Assembly: GCA_964579795.1 (NCBI GenBank)
Contig: CAZOHM010000012.1
Location: 1-64,000, forward strand
DNA from: JAEYFP01 sp964579795
Lineage (GTDB): Bacteria; Bacillota; Clostridia; Lachnospirales; Lachnospiraceae
Direction: 5' to 3'
Length of the DNA stretch: 64,000 nt
The translations under genes and the position numbers were made by a program. Below are positions 52,607 to 61,707 of the stretch, piece by piece. The notes under the pieces were generated by a model that saw only the letters and a program-made list of their open reading frames with translations, had not been told where the DNA came from and searched no databases. Each line of letters begins with the position of its first letter. Within the stretch, counting starts at the first letter, position 1.

Positions 52607-52693
52607 ATCATCCTCCAAAATATAATCATTCGTTTTAAGTTTATTTTACACGAATTATTATATTTTTCCAACCATGATTTGCTTTCTTTCATT

Positions 52694-53152
52694 CTATTTA
52701 ATAGAGATATAAAAATGTACTTCTGCGTTTTCCATGTCACTGTTCTGATATTCTTCAAAATCGCAGACATACGTACGCTGTAAATCCTGCATCTGCCATA
52801 ATTTCTGCCAGAAATCCGCAACTATCTGCTGCATATTCCCCTTCACTACAAATCTTGCATACTTACCTGCCGGAATTTTCTTACAAACCATGTTCTCAGA
52901 AATCTGATTGGCACTGCCAACTTCACATCCAACTGATACACTGTACTCGCTGTTACAGTCACTTTCATATTCTGAATAAATACAGACAGCCTTTTCACTG
53001 ACTCTGTTATTTATTGTGGAATAGACATCCGGCTCATAAAACCGCTGCCACAGCCCTCCTATTACAGCTCCCATATCCGGATCGGAATTTTTGGTCCTTG
53101 CTGTCAGACATGCGACGATTTTCTCCTGTAGGTTAATTGTTTCGTAATTCAT
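52694..53152 (-). CDS. GyrI-like/AraC effector-binding domain protein
   Basis: 152 residues resembling the stand-alone GyrI-like small-molecule-binding fold (VACLTARTKNSDPDMGAVIGGLWQRF, then CKKIPAGKYARFVVKG and ending EVHFYISIK). Such proteins bind drugs or hydrophobic ligands. AGGAGGTAACAT precedes the ATG. Lies just downstream of a WYL regulator, whose target it may be. Confidence 0.82.
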   Translation of the reverse strand: MNYETINLQEKIVACLTARTKNSDPDMGAVIGGLWQRFYEPDVYSTINNRVSEKAVCIYSEYESDCNSEYSVSVGCEVGSANQISENMVCKKIPAGKYARFVVKGNMQQIVADFWQKLWQMQDLQRTYVCDFEEYQNSDMENAEVHFYISIK

Positions 53153-53196
53153 ATGTTACCTCCTGTTTGTTTTGATACAGGAAGTATACCAATAAT

Positions 53197-53220
53197 AACC
53201 TGACATATGTATGTCAGGTT
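53197..53220. promoter_or_regulatory. Palindrome before the GyrI-like gene
   Basis: Perfect 10-bp arms AACCTGACAT / ATGTCAGGTT with a 4-base loop between the WYL regulator and the GyrI-like gene. It has only a weak T-run, so it may be an operator, or the terminator of the regulator gene. Confidence 0.6.
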
Positions 53221-53250
53221 ATATAATTATATTTTTTAATTTTTTGTGAT

Positions 53251-54156
53251 TTACTTATTTATCATTATCATTTTATCCAGCAGCTTTGCATAGCTTTGTC
53301 TCAACTCAGGTGGCTCCAATATTTCAAGCTTATCACCAAATCCAAGAAAATACTGGAGCAGCCATTCTCTGTTTCCATTGAAATCGTACTCTACAATATA
53401 ACTGTCGTCCTTTGTTTCTGTAATCTGTTCACGAAGCTCATCTAAAACACGATATCCCGCCTCTATGGAAATCTTAAGTTTCACATGGAATTGTTCTTCA
53501 TTGCTCTCCTGATAATTCTTTTGAACAGTATCCCGCATATTTTTTCTTTCAAATGGCTCTCCATCTGACTGTGGCTGTTCTATGCGAGACAGCTTAAAGA
53601 AACGATAATCTGCTTTTATCCTGCAATACGCAAATAAATACCAGCTTTGCCCTTTGAATACAAGTTTATACGGCTCAACCGTTCGTTTGCTGCCTTCTCC
53701 CTTTGTATTCACATAGTAAAATGTCATCGTTTTGGATTTTTGAATGCTTTCGCGTATTACGGAAAACAATTCTTTTTCTGTATCATTATTTCTCCACGAA
53801 GAAAAGTCTATTTCTATCCAGTCATCAATACTTTTCTGAAAAATTCCCTTCAATTTGGACAAAGGTTCTGCCACATCCTCCTGACCGGTTGCCTTTAAAC
53901 TCTGCAGTGCCATTACAATCTGAGACTGCTCTGTGTCTGTCAGCAAGGTTCTATTCAATGCATACTGTTCCATTAAATATATTCCACCCTGTTTTCCCTG
54001 CAGCGTATAGATTGGAATACCACAGGCTGACAAAACATCAAGATCTCTATAAATCGTTCGAACAGATACCTCAAAGCGGCTGGCAAGTTCTGCTGCTGTA
54101 ACAAACTTTCTCTCCAGCAGGATAAATGTTATTTCAAATAATCTCTCTGTTTTCAT
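53251..54156 (-). CDS. WYL-domain transcriptional regulator (YafY-like)
   Basis: 301 residues. HTH_11 at the N-terminus (TAAELASRFEVSVRTIYRDLDVLSA) and a WYL domain about 140-205 (YVNTKGEGSKRTVEPYKLVF, SWYLFAYCRIKADYRFFKLSRI) followed by a WCX-like end. Binds a small ligand and DNA. GAGGAAACAAAACG precedes the ATG. A 15-bp palindrome at its start suggests autoregulation. Confidence 0.92.
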   Translation of the reverse strand: MKTERLFEITFILLERKFVTAAELASRFEVSVRTIYRDLDVLSACGIPIYTLQGKQGGIYLMEQYALNRTLLTDTEQSQIVMALQSLKATGQEDVAEPLSKLKGIFQKSIDDWIEIDFSSWRNNDTEKELFSVIRESIQKSKTMTFYYVNTKGEGSKRTVEPYKLVFKGQSWYLFAYCRIKADYRFFKLSRIEQPQSDGEPFERKNMRDTVQKNYQESNEEQFHVKLKISIEAGYRVLDELREQITETKDDSYIVEYDFNGNREWLLQYFLGFGDKLEILEPPELRQSYAKLLDKMIMINK

Positions 54157-54170
54157 CGTTTTGTTTCCTC

Positions 54171-54185
54171 TATAGAAATTCTATA
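54171..54185. promoter_or_regulatory. Palindrome before the WYL regulator
   Basis: TATAGAA-A-TTCTATA, a perfect 15-bp palindrome 15 bp upstream of the start codon. Confidence 0.55.
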
Positions 54186-54205
54186 AATTCAGTTGTTCCT
54201 ATAAA

Positions 54206-55441
54206 CTATAAATTCCTCATTTTCAAGTCTGCAACAAGCTGCACATAAAATTCCCTGACATCAAAATCCGGTATATTCTCTCTATTCAAGTCAATCATAT
54301 CCCCATGTGAAATTCCGCGGTTCCCGGAAACAGTAAGCAATCTGTATCGCTCTCCCCATACAAAGGATTTTTCTGATACTAGTCCATCATTGGCTCCGTC
54401 AAAATATTTTACAAGCGAATATGTAAAATTCAATGGAAATTTCCCGCTGACAGCCTTATTAAGTTTGGAGCCGATGCTTTGACAGAAAATTTCGTCATAT
54501 ATATGTTCCTCAGACTCCCTGTCCATTTTCTCTGTAAGCTGTGTACACCTGCTCGCTGTCAAATCATATACTGCTTTCATAAAATCAGGTCTCGCATCTC
54601 CCAGTCTTCTCAATGCACCATTATACATACCTGCTATCTGTTCCTGTGACTTTTGAGGTATTTTTGTCAGCAGATAATCCGCAAATTCACAGCCCTTATG
54701 TGGAGTGTTTATCGTTGTTATTGACGCCACATATGGCGCTACACCACACAGACTGACTGCATACCTGCAATCCAGACCGCCCTTTGAATGAGCAATCACA
54801 TTAACCTTCTCACAACCGGTTTCCTCAAGAATCTGTTTGATTCTTATCACCAGCTCCTTGGCACTTTCTTCAACCGACTCGGCTGACTGTTGATTTCCAT
54901 AGTAAACTCTCGCACCATTTTTTATCAATTCATCTGGAATACGTCCCCAATAATTCAGATACTTAAAATCCCTAAAAAATACACCATGTACAAGCAGAAC
55001 AGGATATTGAGTCTGACAGATTTTATCCATTTTTCTCTGCTCATTGACTGCTTCCTTTTCTGTTTCAAACCGGACCTCGGCTGATACGATTTGAATTAGC
55101 CTAAACAAAATAACCAAATGGACAATCGGTATCAGACCACACACTAATCCAAGTATTCGATAGTTAATTCCAAGCTGTACAGATGTACAGTAAACACAAA
55201 TTATCCCGGTCCAGAAAATCAGTGACTCAATACAAATACACAATATAAGCCAGCCAAGCCATGCCAGTATACTCTGTGGAAGCAGTTTAACTCCTGCAAA
55301 GATTAATAATACTGCCGCTGCGATGCTCGTTATGCAAAACAGCTTCAGACATATCACTCCTGCTTTGCATACTTGAAGTCTACCGTTATTGGTATGATAT
55401 CGTTTCCTTTTTTTCGAGTTATCTGCTGTTTCCGTCTCCAT
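54206..55441 (-). CDS. Membrane-associated lipase/alpha-beta hydrolase
   Basis: 411 residues. Two to three membrane helices in the first 120 residues, then an alpha/beta hydrolase domain with VLLVHGVFFRDF oxyanion strand, nucleophile in NVIAHSKGGLDCRY (Ser), and a likely His in GNRGISHGDMIDL. Resembles triacylglycerol-lipase-type enzymes. Overlaps the end of the upstream membrane-protein gene by 23 bases. Substrate and side of the membrane are uncertain. Confidence 0.85.
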   Translation of the reverse strand: METETADNSKKRKRYHTNNGRLQVCKAGVICLKLFCITSIAAAVLLIFAGVKLLPQSILAWLGWLILCICIESLIFWTGIICVYCTSVQLGINYRILGLVCGLIPIVHLVILFRLIQIVSAEVRFETEKEAVNEQRKMDKICQTQYPVLLVHGVFFRDFKYLNYWGRIPDELIKNGARVYYGNQQSAESVEESAKELVIRIKQILEETGCEKVNVIAHSKGGLDCRYAVSLCGVAPYVASITTINTPHKGCEFADYLLTKIPQKSQEQIAGMYNGALRRLGDARPDFMKAVYDLTASRCTQLTEKMDRESEEHIYDEIFCQSIGSKLNKAVSGKFPLNFTYSLVKYFDGANDGLVSEKSFVWGERYRLLTVSGNRGISHGDMIDLNRENIPDFDVREFYVQLVADLKMRNL

Positions 55442-56009
55442 CTGTATACTTCTCCAAATTACTTTTTTTATTTAGTCTGGCCGTCACAATTCTATAAATA
55501 AATCCCGCTGCAAAAAAAGCTGCCCATATTCTAATACACCACAACTTGCTTTGTGTAGACACTGACGCTGTTTGTATGAAATCCGTATGTACTGTCTGAT
55601 ATGACTTAATCGTAATCATAAGTAAACTGTTCTCTATACAATCAAATACACCTCGACCAATCGATACACAAATCATAATTATTCGTACAGCTCTCTCCCA
55701 TAAATTACCGTTTTTGGAAAACAACATACCTGAAATCATACATTGAAACATTCCAAAAAACAATACAAATCCAAAATCTGCAAAATAATACTTATTATAG
55801 CTTTCCAGCAAATCGGGGGGCATACATTCAAGCTGTCTGGCAACAATTTCAGCATCATACGACTTCATGTCAAATGTTCCATATCCATCATTATGCTTCT
55901 CTACTTCACTACTTCCCCATGAGCTGAATTCCACCCAATAGAAACTTAACAGGAACGCAATTGTTATCACAATCCTATATACTTTTTTGTTTTTGATTAT
56001 CTGCTTCAT
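55419..56009 (-). CDS. Four-helix membrane protein of unknown function
   Basis: 196 residues, four predicted membrane segments (about 12-30, 78-100, 108-125, 155-178) with FDCIENSLLM in the third. No family recognised. ATG at 56009 follows GGAGGATATAAG; the ATG at 56024 lies inside that site. Coupled by overlap to the lipase gene, so the two form an operon under a promoter with two matching inverted repeats. Confidence 0.75.
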   Translation of the reverse strand: MKQIIKNKKVYRIVITIAFLLSFYWVEFSSWGSSEVEKHNDGYGTFDMKSYDAEIVARQLECMPPDLLESYNKYYFADFGFVLFFGMFQCMISGMLFSKNGNLWERAVRIIMICVSIGRGVFDCIENSLLMITIKSYQTVHTDFIQTASVSTQSKLWCIRIWAAFFAAGFIYRIVTARLNKKSNLEKYTDGDGNSR

Positions 56010-56062
56010 ACTTATATCCTCCAAATTTTTATACTATGTTTACAAGTCTCACCCATTTTTAA

Positions 56063-56113
56063 GGTGAGCACCTGCTTACCATTAGTATAGTGAGCGAGTG
56101 CTTACTTTGTCAA
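56063..56113 (-). promoter_or_regulatory. Promoter with two inverted-repeat operators
   Basis: Minus-strand TTGACA (56108-56113), 18 bp, TATACT (56084-56089). Inverted repeats built on GTGAGC....TGCTTAC occur at 56063-56080 and 56089-56106, 26 bp apart centre to centre. A TetR-type dimer-pair operator is likely; no TetR gene is adjacent. Confidence 0.7.
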
Positions 56114-56734
56114 GATATTTTCTGATCTTCTCTTTTCATCCAGCAGAATCCATTCATCCAGTGTCAATGGTTCATAATCTGAAAACATACAAAAGCAGTT
56201 AATCATATTGCAGGAAACAGAGATCAGTTCCTCATTTTCACGTGATTTGCGTTTACTCTCTCTTGTTTCCTGCAAAAATTTATTTACCAAGTATTCATCA
56301 AATGTATCATGAACATGTCCATACAGCATATACGCTTTTGGATTTCCATTTTTGTCTTTGTGAAACTGGCCATTGTAGCAGAATACTGGATAGTGGCAAA
56401 GAATCACTTTACGTTTCTCATCATTTACTTCTCTGTAGGAATCAATCCAATGAAACCTTTCTGCATGGAAGCTCTTATCCTGTAAATATTTATCATGATT
56501 TCCCTGTATTAAATACAGTTCACCATTCAGCTGTTCCAGTATTTCATTTGTCTCTTTTCCTTTTCCAATGGAAAAGTCTCCAAGAATTACTACATCATCA
56601 TTCTTACGCACTTTTGCGTTCCATTTGGAAATCATATACTGATGCATCATTTCAACACTGTCAAAACCACGCTTGTCCATATGTTGATTCAGTGCTTGAT
56701 GAAAAAAGTGTAAATCCGAAATATAATATCTCAT
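56102..56734 (-). CDS. Metallophosphoesterase
   Basis: 210 residues, calcineurin-like fold. YYISDLHFFH, VVILGDFSIGKG, LIQGNHDKYL, LCHYPVF and YGHVHDTF hold the two-metal ligands in order. Hydrolyses a phosphate ester of unknown identity; related proteins act on cyclic nucleotides or phosphorylated proteins. AAGGGAGCAG precedes the ATG. Confidence 0.92.
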   Translation of the reverse strand: MRYYISDLHFFHQALNQHMDKRGFDSVEMMHQYMISKWNAKVRKNDDVVILGDFSIGKGKETNEILEQLNGELYLIQGNHDKYLQDKSFHAERFHWIDSYREVNDEKRKVILCHYPVFCYNGQFHKDKNGNPKAYMLYGHVHDTFDEYLVNKFLQETRESKRKSRENEELISVSCNMINCFCMFSDYEPLTLDEWILLDEKRRSENILTK

Positions 56735-56758
56735 GTTTATCTGCTGCTCCCTTTATTG

Positions 56759-57247
56759 TTACAGTTTCTCACGCCAGTATGTGACAAGCTTCTCCAGACT
56801 CCATGCTGCGTTTGCCGGACTGGTTGATGGCATTTTATAAACAGTAGGGAAATCTTCCATGCAATAGTATTTGCAAAAAAAATCGTAGGCTTTCCCACCA
56901 TTAATCAATATACGCTGGATTGGAGCATGCTTTGTAATTCGTGTAATATCGTTGACTTGAATATTTTGAATAGAGCTGTCACTTGAGCCTTTGATTTCAC
57001 AGGATGCTATCACATCCCATACAGCAATATGGTTGCGTAAAAGAAACGCCTTCTTCTCGTCCACCGTTTCTGGTATCTTTTCATCTTTTATCTGTGCAAG
57101 CATTTTCCAGAATCTATTTTGCGGATGTCCATAAAAAAACTGACTTTCTCTTGATTTTACAGACGGAAAGGAGCCAAGAATTAGTATTCTCGCTCCTTCG
57201 TCATAAACTGGTTCTATCGTATGTTCTGCGTGCTTAAATTCTGTCAT
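56759..57247 (-). CDS. DNA-deoxyinosine (hypoxanthine) glycosylase
   Basis: 162 residues of the uracil-DNA-glycosylase superfamily, hypoxanthine branch. VYDEGARILILGSFPSVKSRE, FYGHPQNRFWKML and ILINGGKAYDFFCKYY, ending MPSTSPANAAW, match that group. Removes hypoxanthine made by adenine deamination in DNA. Gap of 6 bp after the transglutaminase gene, reading the same way. Confidence 0.85.
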   Translation of the reverse strand: MTEFKHAEHTIEPVYDEGARILILGSFPSVKSRESQFFYGHPQNRFWKMLAQIKDEKIPETVDEKKAFLLRNHIAVWDVIASCEIKGSSDSSIQNIQVNDITRITKHAPIQRILINGGKAYDFFCKYYCMEDFPTVYKMPSTSPANAAWSLEKLVTYWREKL

Positions 57248-57253
57248 AACAGC

Positions 57254-59575
57254 TTACCTGTGGGCTTTTATCTTTGCCCTTACTATATCATAAATGACAT
57301 GCAATGAAAATCTCTGTTTTCTTCTCTCTTTTAAGGATTGTTGTAACAAAAGCTGTTGTTCCTTTGCTTTTTGCAGACACTCTTCTGTAACGGGTGCTTC
57401 TCCGTATACATATGCCTCATAATCATGTAAAAAATCCAGTGCCGCTTCAGGAAGTACTCCCTGAGCCCTTGCTTTCAGCTCTGAAAATGTCTCAGCCAAT
57501 CCACGTTCTATATGAAACTTTTGCAGCAAAACAAGATTTCTTTTAATCTCTATCATGTATCTCTCTTCTGTATTCATACGACGATACCGAAAACTAAAAA
57601 TCATTCTCTCCAAAACAAAGCAAATTGTTGCCATGACGAAAATCATGCCAAGTGTAATTCCGACAATCTTTAAAAAAATAACTGTTCGCTGAATATCATA
57701 TTCTGATTCATTATCATCTTGCTTCTTATCTTCCTGTTCCTCCTGTTCTTCATGCCCCCCATAACCATATGGTTTTCCTGCTGTGCCCGCATATGCTGTT
57801 CCACCGATATCCCATGGTGTATAACGGATTTCGGCATACCCCGGTGTTGGTTCAAACGGAACCCATCCAAACCCTGCTATATATACTTCCGGCCATGCAT
57901 GTGAATTGCCTGAATACACCGAAACCGCTTTGTCAGCGTGGGTTGCAATGCTAAATCCTTCTACATATCTTGCCGGAATTCCCTCTGCCCTTGCAAGCAG
58001 AACAAATGCTGTTGCAAAATAAGAACAATAGCCTTCCTTCTTCTCGAGAAAATAATCAAGAAACTCGCCCGAACTTTTTATTTTTGAAGGAACCGCTCCC
58101 GGTATTCTCGTATATGTATAGGAAGACAACTCCTTCTCAATTGCTTGTAGTTTTCCTATTTCGGTTGTTTCATTCTTTGTGATTTGTTCAAGATAATCAG
58201 CTGCCTTTTCAGAGAGAACGACGTCTGTCTGATTGTGCATGGCTATCTCTTGACGATAGGCTTGAAGCTCAGCCAGTGTCGGTCTATGTTCAGACGCAGG
58301 AATTGTCCTTGCCACAACTGTATTCCACAGCTCTTCGTTTTCTGGCTTCTGCTCTTCCATATATTCGTATAAAGCAGGCTGATCCAGATTTAACTGCGTA
58401 AATGACAGCTCATAATCTGTTCCGTATCCTTGTTTTTTCTGAAACTCAAATTCTCTGTCTTGTGTATATGCTTTTTCACAATCAATTTTCTGCGTCTTAA
58501 GCGGTGCAAATAAGTATCCGGATTGGAAAAATCGATATCTTACTGCTAATTTTGTCTCATCAGCAAAATTTGCCCTGATGCCATCATATCGTTCAAGTGC
58601 ATACAATGTCTCAAGCGTATCCATTAACCGTTCATTTTGAAGGGTATTTTCTCTGGCACTCCACGCATGTCCATCAAAGCTGTCATATATTTTTCCAACC
58701 AGATACACATTCGTTTTTAAACGTTTTGATCCCTGTACAATCATAATCTGCTGCTTTGTATCCAGTATGTTTCCCTTTATCTCACCCGTTTCAGATGCAC
58801 CTGCAAAATCTATATCAAATTCTTCAGCATTTCCATTTGTAATATCCTCTACAACAGTTATGACTGATTCACGAACAGTTTCATATGCTTTTTTTACGAT
58901 TTTCCAGTCATATGGTTTTTCAAATGCAGGAAGCAGAGAAAGTATCAGTAAATAGAGTATGCAAAAGGGAAGTATCCAGAGCATATATAATTTGCGCTCT
59001 CCGCTTTTTTCCTTTGGCCAGTGGCACTTAGTCCATTCAATATAACTCAGCAAACCATACCATATTATGAATACTGTCCCCATATGGCTTATTGATTTCC
59101 GAAGAAACATACAGATAAGCAATGCAACAATCAATATACCTGCTAACACATATCGTATTTTCTGAAACCGCTCAAGAAGAACCTCCATAAAATAGCAGAT
59201 AAGTGCAACTAAAACAGTCTGGAAAAGTTCATATGCAGGCTGCTGATCAATATAATATGCATTAGGACCTGTCAGCCATCCGAAATAGCCACTGAAAAAT
59301 CCCCATATATTAGCGGGTTTAACAAATATAAAAAGAGCAATTACAGCAGCTAGAAAACAAATTCCATAAAGAAGCCTTCCTTTTAAGCTGAGAAGCCTCC
59401 ATAAGACTATTAATCCAAGTGCCACTATTCCAAGAAGAAAATGACGAACACCAAGCTCTGCAATTCCAATTAATCCACCTGCTGCCGCTAATACAATACA
59501 CAAAAAAAGAACAGCGTAGACAACCCTGTATAACTCTTCACTCAAATTTGCCTTTTTGCGTTCATTTTTACTCAT
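57254..59575 (-). CDS. Transglutaminase-domain membrane protein
   Basis: 773 residues. About seven membrane helices in the first 220 residues, an extracytoplasmic transglutaminase-like domain with Cys in KEGYCSYFATAFVLLARAEGI, His in GNSHAWPEVYI and EPTPGY as third site, then one membrane helix (about 640-660) and a charged C-terminus. The TgpA/MoxR/DUF58 trio is a common envelope-associated unit. Overlaps DUF58 by 4 bases. Confidence 0.92.
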   Translation of the reverse strand: MSKNERKKANLSEELYRVVYAVLFLCIVLAAAGGLIGIAELGVRHFLLGIVALGLIVLWRLLSLKGRLLYGICFLAAVIALFIFVKPANIWGFFSGYFGWLTGPNAYYIDQQPAYELFQTVLVALICYFMEVLLERFQKIRYVLAGILIVALLICMFLRKSISHMGTVFIIWYGLLSYIEWTKCHWPKEKSGERKLYMLWILPFCILYLLILSLLPAFEKPYDWKIVKKAYETVRESVITVVEDITNGNAEEFDIDFAGASETGEIKGNILDTKQQIMIVQGSKRLKTNVYLVGKIYDSFDGHAWSARENTLQNERLMDTLETLYALERYDGIRANFADETKLAVRYRFFQSGYLFAPLKTQKIDCEKAYTQDREFEFQKKQGYGTDYELSFTQLNLDQPALYEYMEEQKPENEELWNTVVARTIPASEHRPTLAELQAYRQEIAMHNQTDVVLSEKAADYLEQITKNETTEIGKLQAIEKELSSYTYTRIPGAVPSKIKSSGEFLDYFLEKKEGYCSYFATAFVLLARAEGIPARYVEGFSIATHADKAVSVYSGNSHAWPEVYIAGFGWVPFEPTPGYAEIRYTPWDIGGTAYAGTAGKPYGYGGHEEQEEQEDKKQDDNESEYDIQRTVIFLKIVGITLGMIFVMATICFVLERMIFSFRYRRMNTEERYMIEIKRNLVLLQKFHIERGLAETFSELKARAQGVLPEAALDFLHDYEAYVYGEAPVTEECLQKAKEQQLLLQQSLKERRKQRFSLHVIYDIVRAKIKAHR

Positions 59576-60735
59576 AGCACATCCTTCAACTCTGCATTTG
59601 GATCTACAACGATAATTCTCAATCGTTCATTGCCCTTTTTTAGCAGTAATTCAATATCTTGATCTGTTACAACATAAAGAACAATCAATACTCCAAGATT
59701 CAGCAGTGGCTCAAGCATAACCAGCATTTCATCAGTAATATCCTGCATCACACCTATTAATATTTTGCTCTGTTGTTTCATACATTGCTCGAGTACTTTT
59801 TGAAGCTGCTGCTTTGAATCGATTTCTGTATTGAAATACATTGCAGAAACACTTTGATAAAGTGCATCATACTCCTGCAGATTTCTAATAACACGATTTT
59901 CTGCCTGTTGTCCATTAAGCATGGAAAATGAAATATTTCTTTCCACAAAAAACAAGCCTAATGCAAGTGTCAATTCCAACATCTGATTTTCAACAGGCAG
60001 ATATTCCAGCTTTTCCTTACTGTATCTCTTACTATCCATATAAATTGAAATAAGCTGTTTTTCTTCCCCGATACGTTTTCGCGTCATCAGCTTCTGTTCT
60101 CGTGCAGAAGCTTTCCAGTTAATATACTTAAGGGGATCTCCCTGCATATATTCTCTTACAACCACATCTGGCTCTGTATTGGAAAAATAGTTTTCATTTT
60201 GAGACACCGATACAAAATCAGAAATACTTCGCAGCTCCTCCAAATGAATCATTCTTGGCTGTACCTGTGCCTTAATCGTCTCTCGAAGTACGTACTTAAA
60301 AGAAAACAGACGAAAGAAATCTGTAATAGTCACTTCTTTTATGCCTACCTCATATTCCCCACGATATTTGCAGACAAGGCGCGTTTCATAAGTAAAACGG
60401 TCTTTTGGAAGCAGCTCATATTCCATATCCTCTGAAATATTTTCTACATAGGAAAGCGATGAAAACAGCTTTGTCTTTACACTTGCAAAACCATACTTAT
60501 CCTCATTCTGCAGAACAAAATAGTATGGCACTGCCTGCCTGCAGACAATATATCTGCTATTAATCTGTTGAAAAATCCTGAAACGGAAGAATACACATAA
60601 AATATATATTAAAGAAATGAGTGGAATCAAGGATACACCAAAAAACAGTCCATAACTAACTGCTCCGCCATAAAAGCTAATAAAAATCAAAGATACTACC
60701 CACAACCCCAGTAGAATGCCTCTGCGTAGTCGCAT
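59572..60735 (-). CDS. DUF58 domain protein
   Basis: 387 residues. Two membrane helices near the start (about 7-45), then the DUF58 core with REYMQGDPLKYINWKASAREQKLMTRK. Usually lies with MoxR ATPases and a transglutaminase, as here. Likely a vWA-like partner of the MoxR chaperone. GGAGG precedes the ATG. Confidence 0.92.
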   Translation of the reverse strand: MRLRRGILLGLWVVSLIFISFYGGAVSYGLFFGVSLIPLISLIYILCVFFRFRIFQQINSRYIVCRQAVPYYFVLQNEDKYGFASVKTKLFSSLSYVENISEDMEYELLPKDRFTYETRLVCKYRGEYEVGIKEVTITDFFRLFSFKYVLRETIKAQVQPRMIHLEELRSISDFVSVSQNENYFSNTEPDVVVREYMQGDPLKYINWKASAREQKLMTRKRIGEEKQLISIYMDSKRYSKEKLEYLPVENQMLELTLALGLFFVERNISFSMLNGQQAENRVIRNLQEYDALYQSVSAMYFNTEIDSKQQLQKVLEQCMKQQSKILIGVMQDITDEMLVMLEPLLNLGVLIVLYVVTDQDIELLLKKGNERLRIIVVDPNAELKDVL

Positions 60736-60748
60736 GTCTGCCTCCTTG

Positions 60749-61684
60749 CTAAACCGGTATCTTCACCTTAAGAATCAGGCTTTTCAAAATATCTGATACA
60801 TTTTCCTTACGGATCTGCGCTTCTGAAGACAATACAAGCCTGTGAGCCAGTACACTGTCTGCAACATATTTTACATCATCCGGCTTTACATAATCCCTGT
60901 TTTCCAAGAACGCATTTGCCTGTGCTGCTCTTACGAGCAAAAGCAATGCTCTTGGACTTGCCCCAAGACGAAATCTCTCCTCAGCTCTTGTCTTTTCAAT
61001 GATTCCTTCCATATATTCCAACAGTCCCGGTGTCACCTTAATCTCACTTACCTGCTTTCTGACTGCAACAATGTCATCCGCTTCACATACAGCTTCCACT
61101 GTATCAGGAGTCTGTCCTTCGAGGAATCTGGATACCATACAAATCTCCTGTTCCTTGTCAGGATATCCAATGGAAAGGCGCATCATAAAACGATCCATCT
61201 GCGCTTCAGGCAATGGATAAGTACCAAGAAACTCCACTGGATTCTGTGTTGCAATAACCATAAAAGGATTAGGCAGAATATAGGTTTCCCCATCTACTGT
61301 TACCTGTCCCTCTGCCATCGCCTCTAAAAGACTGGACTGTGTTTTAGGTGAGGTTCTGTTAATCTCGTCTCCTAACAGGATATGATGCATAATTACACCG
61401 TCACGATGCTCAAATTCGCCGTTTTTCATATTATAGACAGACATACCAACAATATCTCCCGGTAAAGTATCCGGTGTGAACTGGATTCGTCCAAATGAAC
61501 AGTTTGTGCTTTTTGCAAGTGTTGCTGCAAGTGTCGTTTTTCCTACACCCGGTACATCCTCTAACAATACATGTCCTCCGGCAATCAGACAAATTAACAC
61601 TTTATGTACAATTTCCTCTTTTCCTACAAATACACAATTTATTGCACTCTCCATTTGTTCTATAAGCTGTTGTTCTCTTGTCAT
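60749..61684 (-). CDS. MoxR-family AAA+ ATPase
   Basis: 311 residues. Walker A EDVPGVGKTTLAATLA, Walker B GDEINRTSPKTQSSLLEAMAEGQ and arginine-finger region TYPLPEAQMDRFMMRL. Chaperone-like ATPase that activates partner proteins. First gene of the MoxR-DUF58-transglutaminase operon. GGGAGCG precedes the ATG. Confidence 0.95.
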   Translation of the reverse strand: MTREQQLIEQMESAINCVFVGKEEIVHKVLICLIAGGHVLLEDVPGVGKTTLAATLAKSTNCSFGRIQFTPDTLPGDIVGMSVYNMKNGEFEHRDGVIMHHILLGDEINRTSPKTQSSLLEAMAEGQVTVDGETYILPNPFMVIATQNPVEFLGTYPLPEAQMDRFMMRLSIGYPDKEQEICMVSRFLEGQTPDTVEAVCEADDIVAVRKQVSEIKVTPGLLEYMEGIIEKTRAEERFRLGASPRALLLLVRAAQANAFLENRDYVKPDDVKYVADSVLAHRLVLSSEAQIRKENVSDILKSLILKVKIPV

Positions 61685-61707
61685 AACAGTGTCGCTCCCT
61701 TTCTGTC

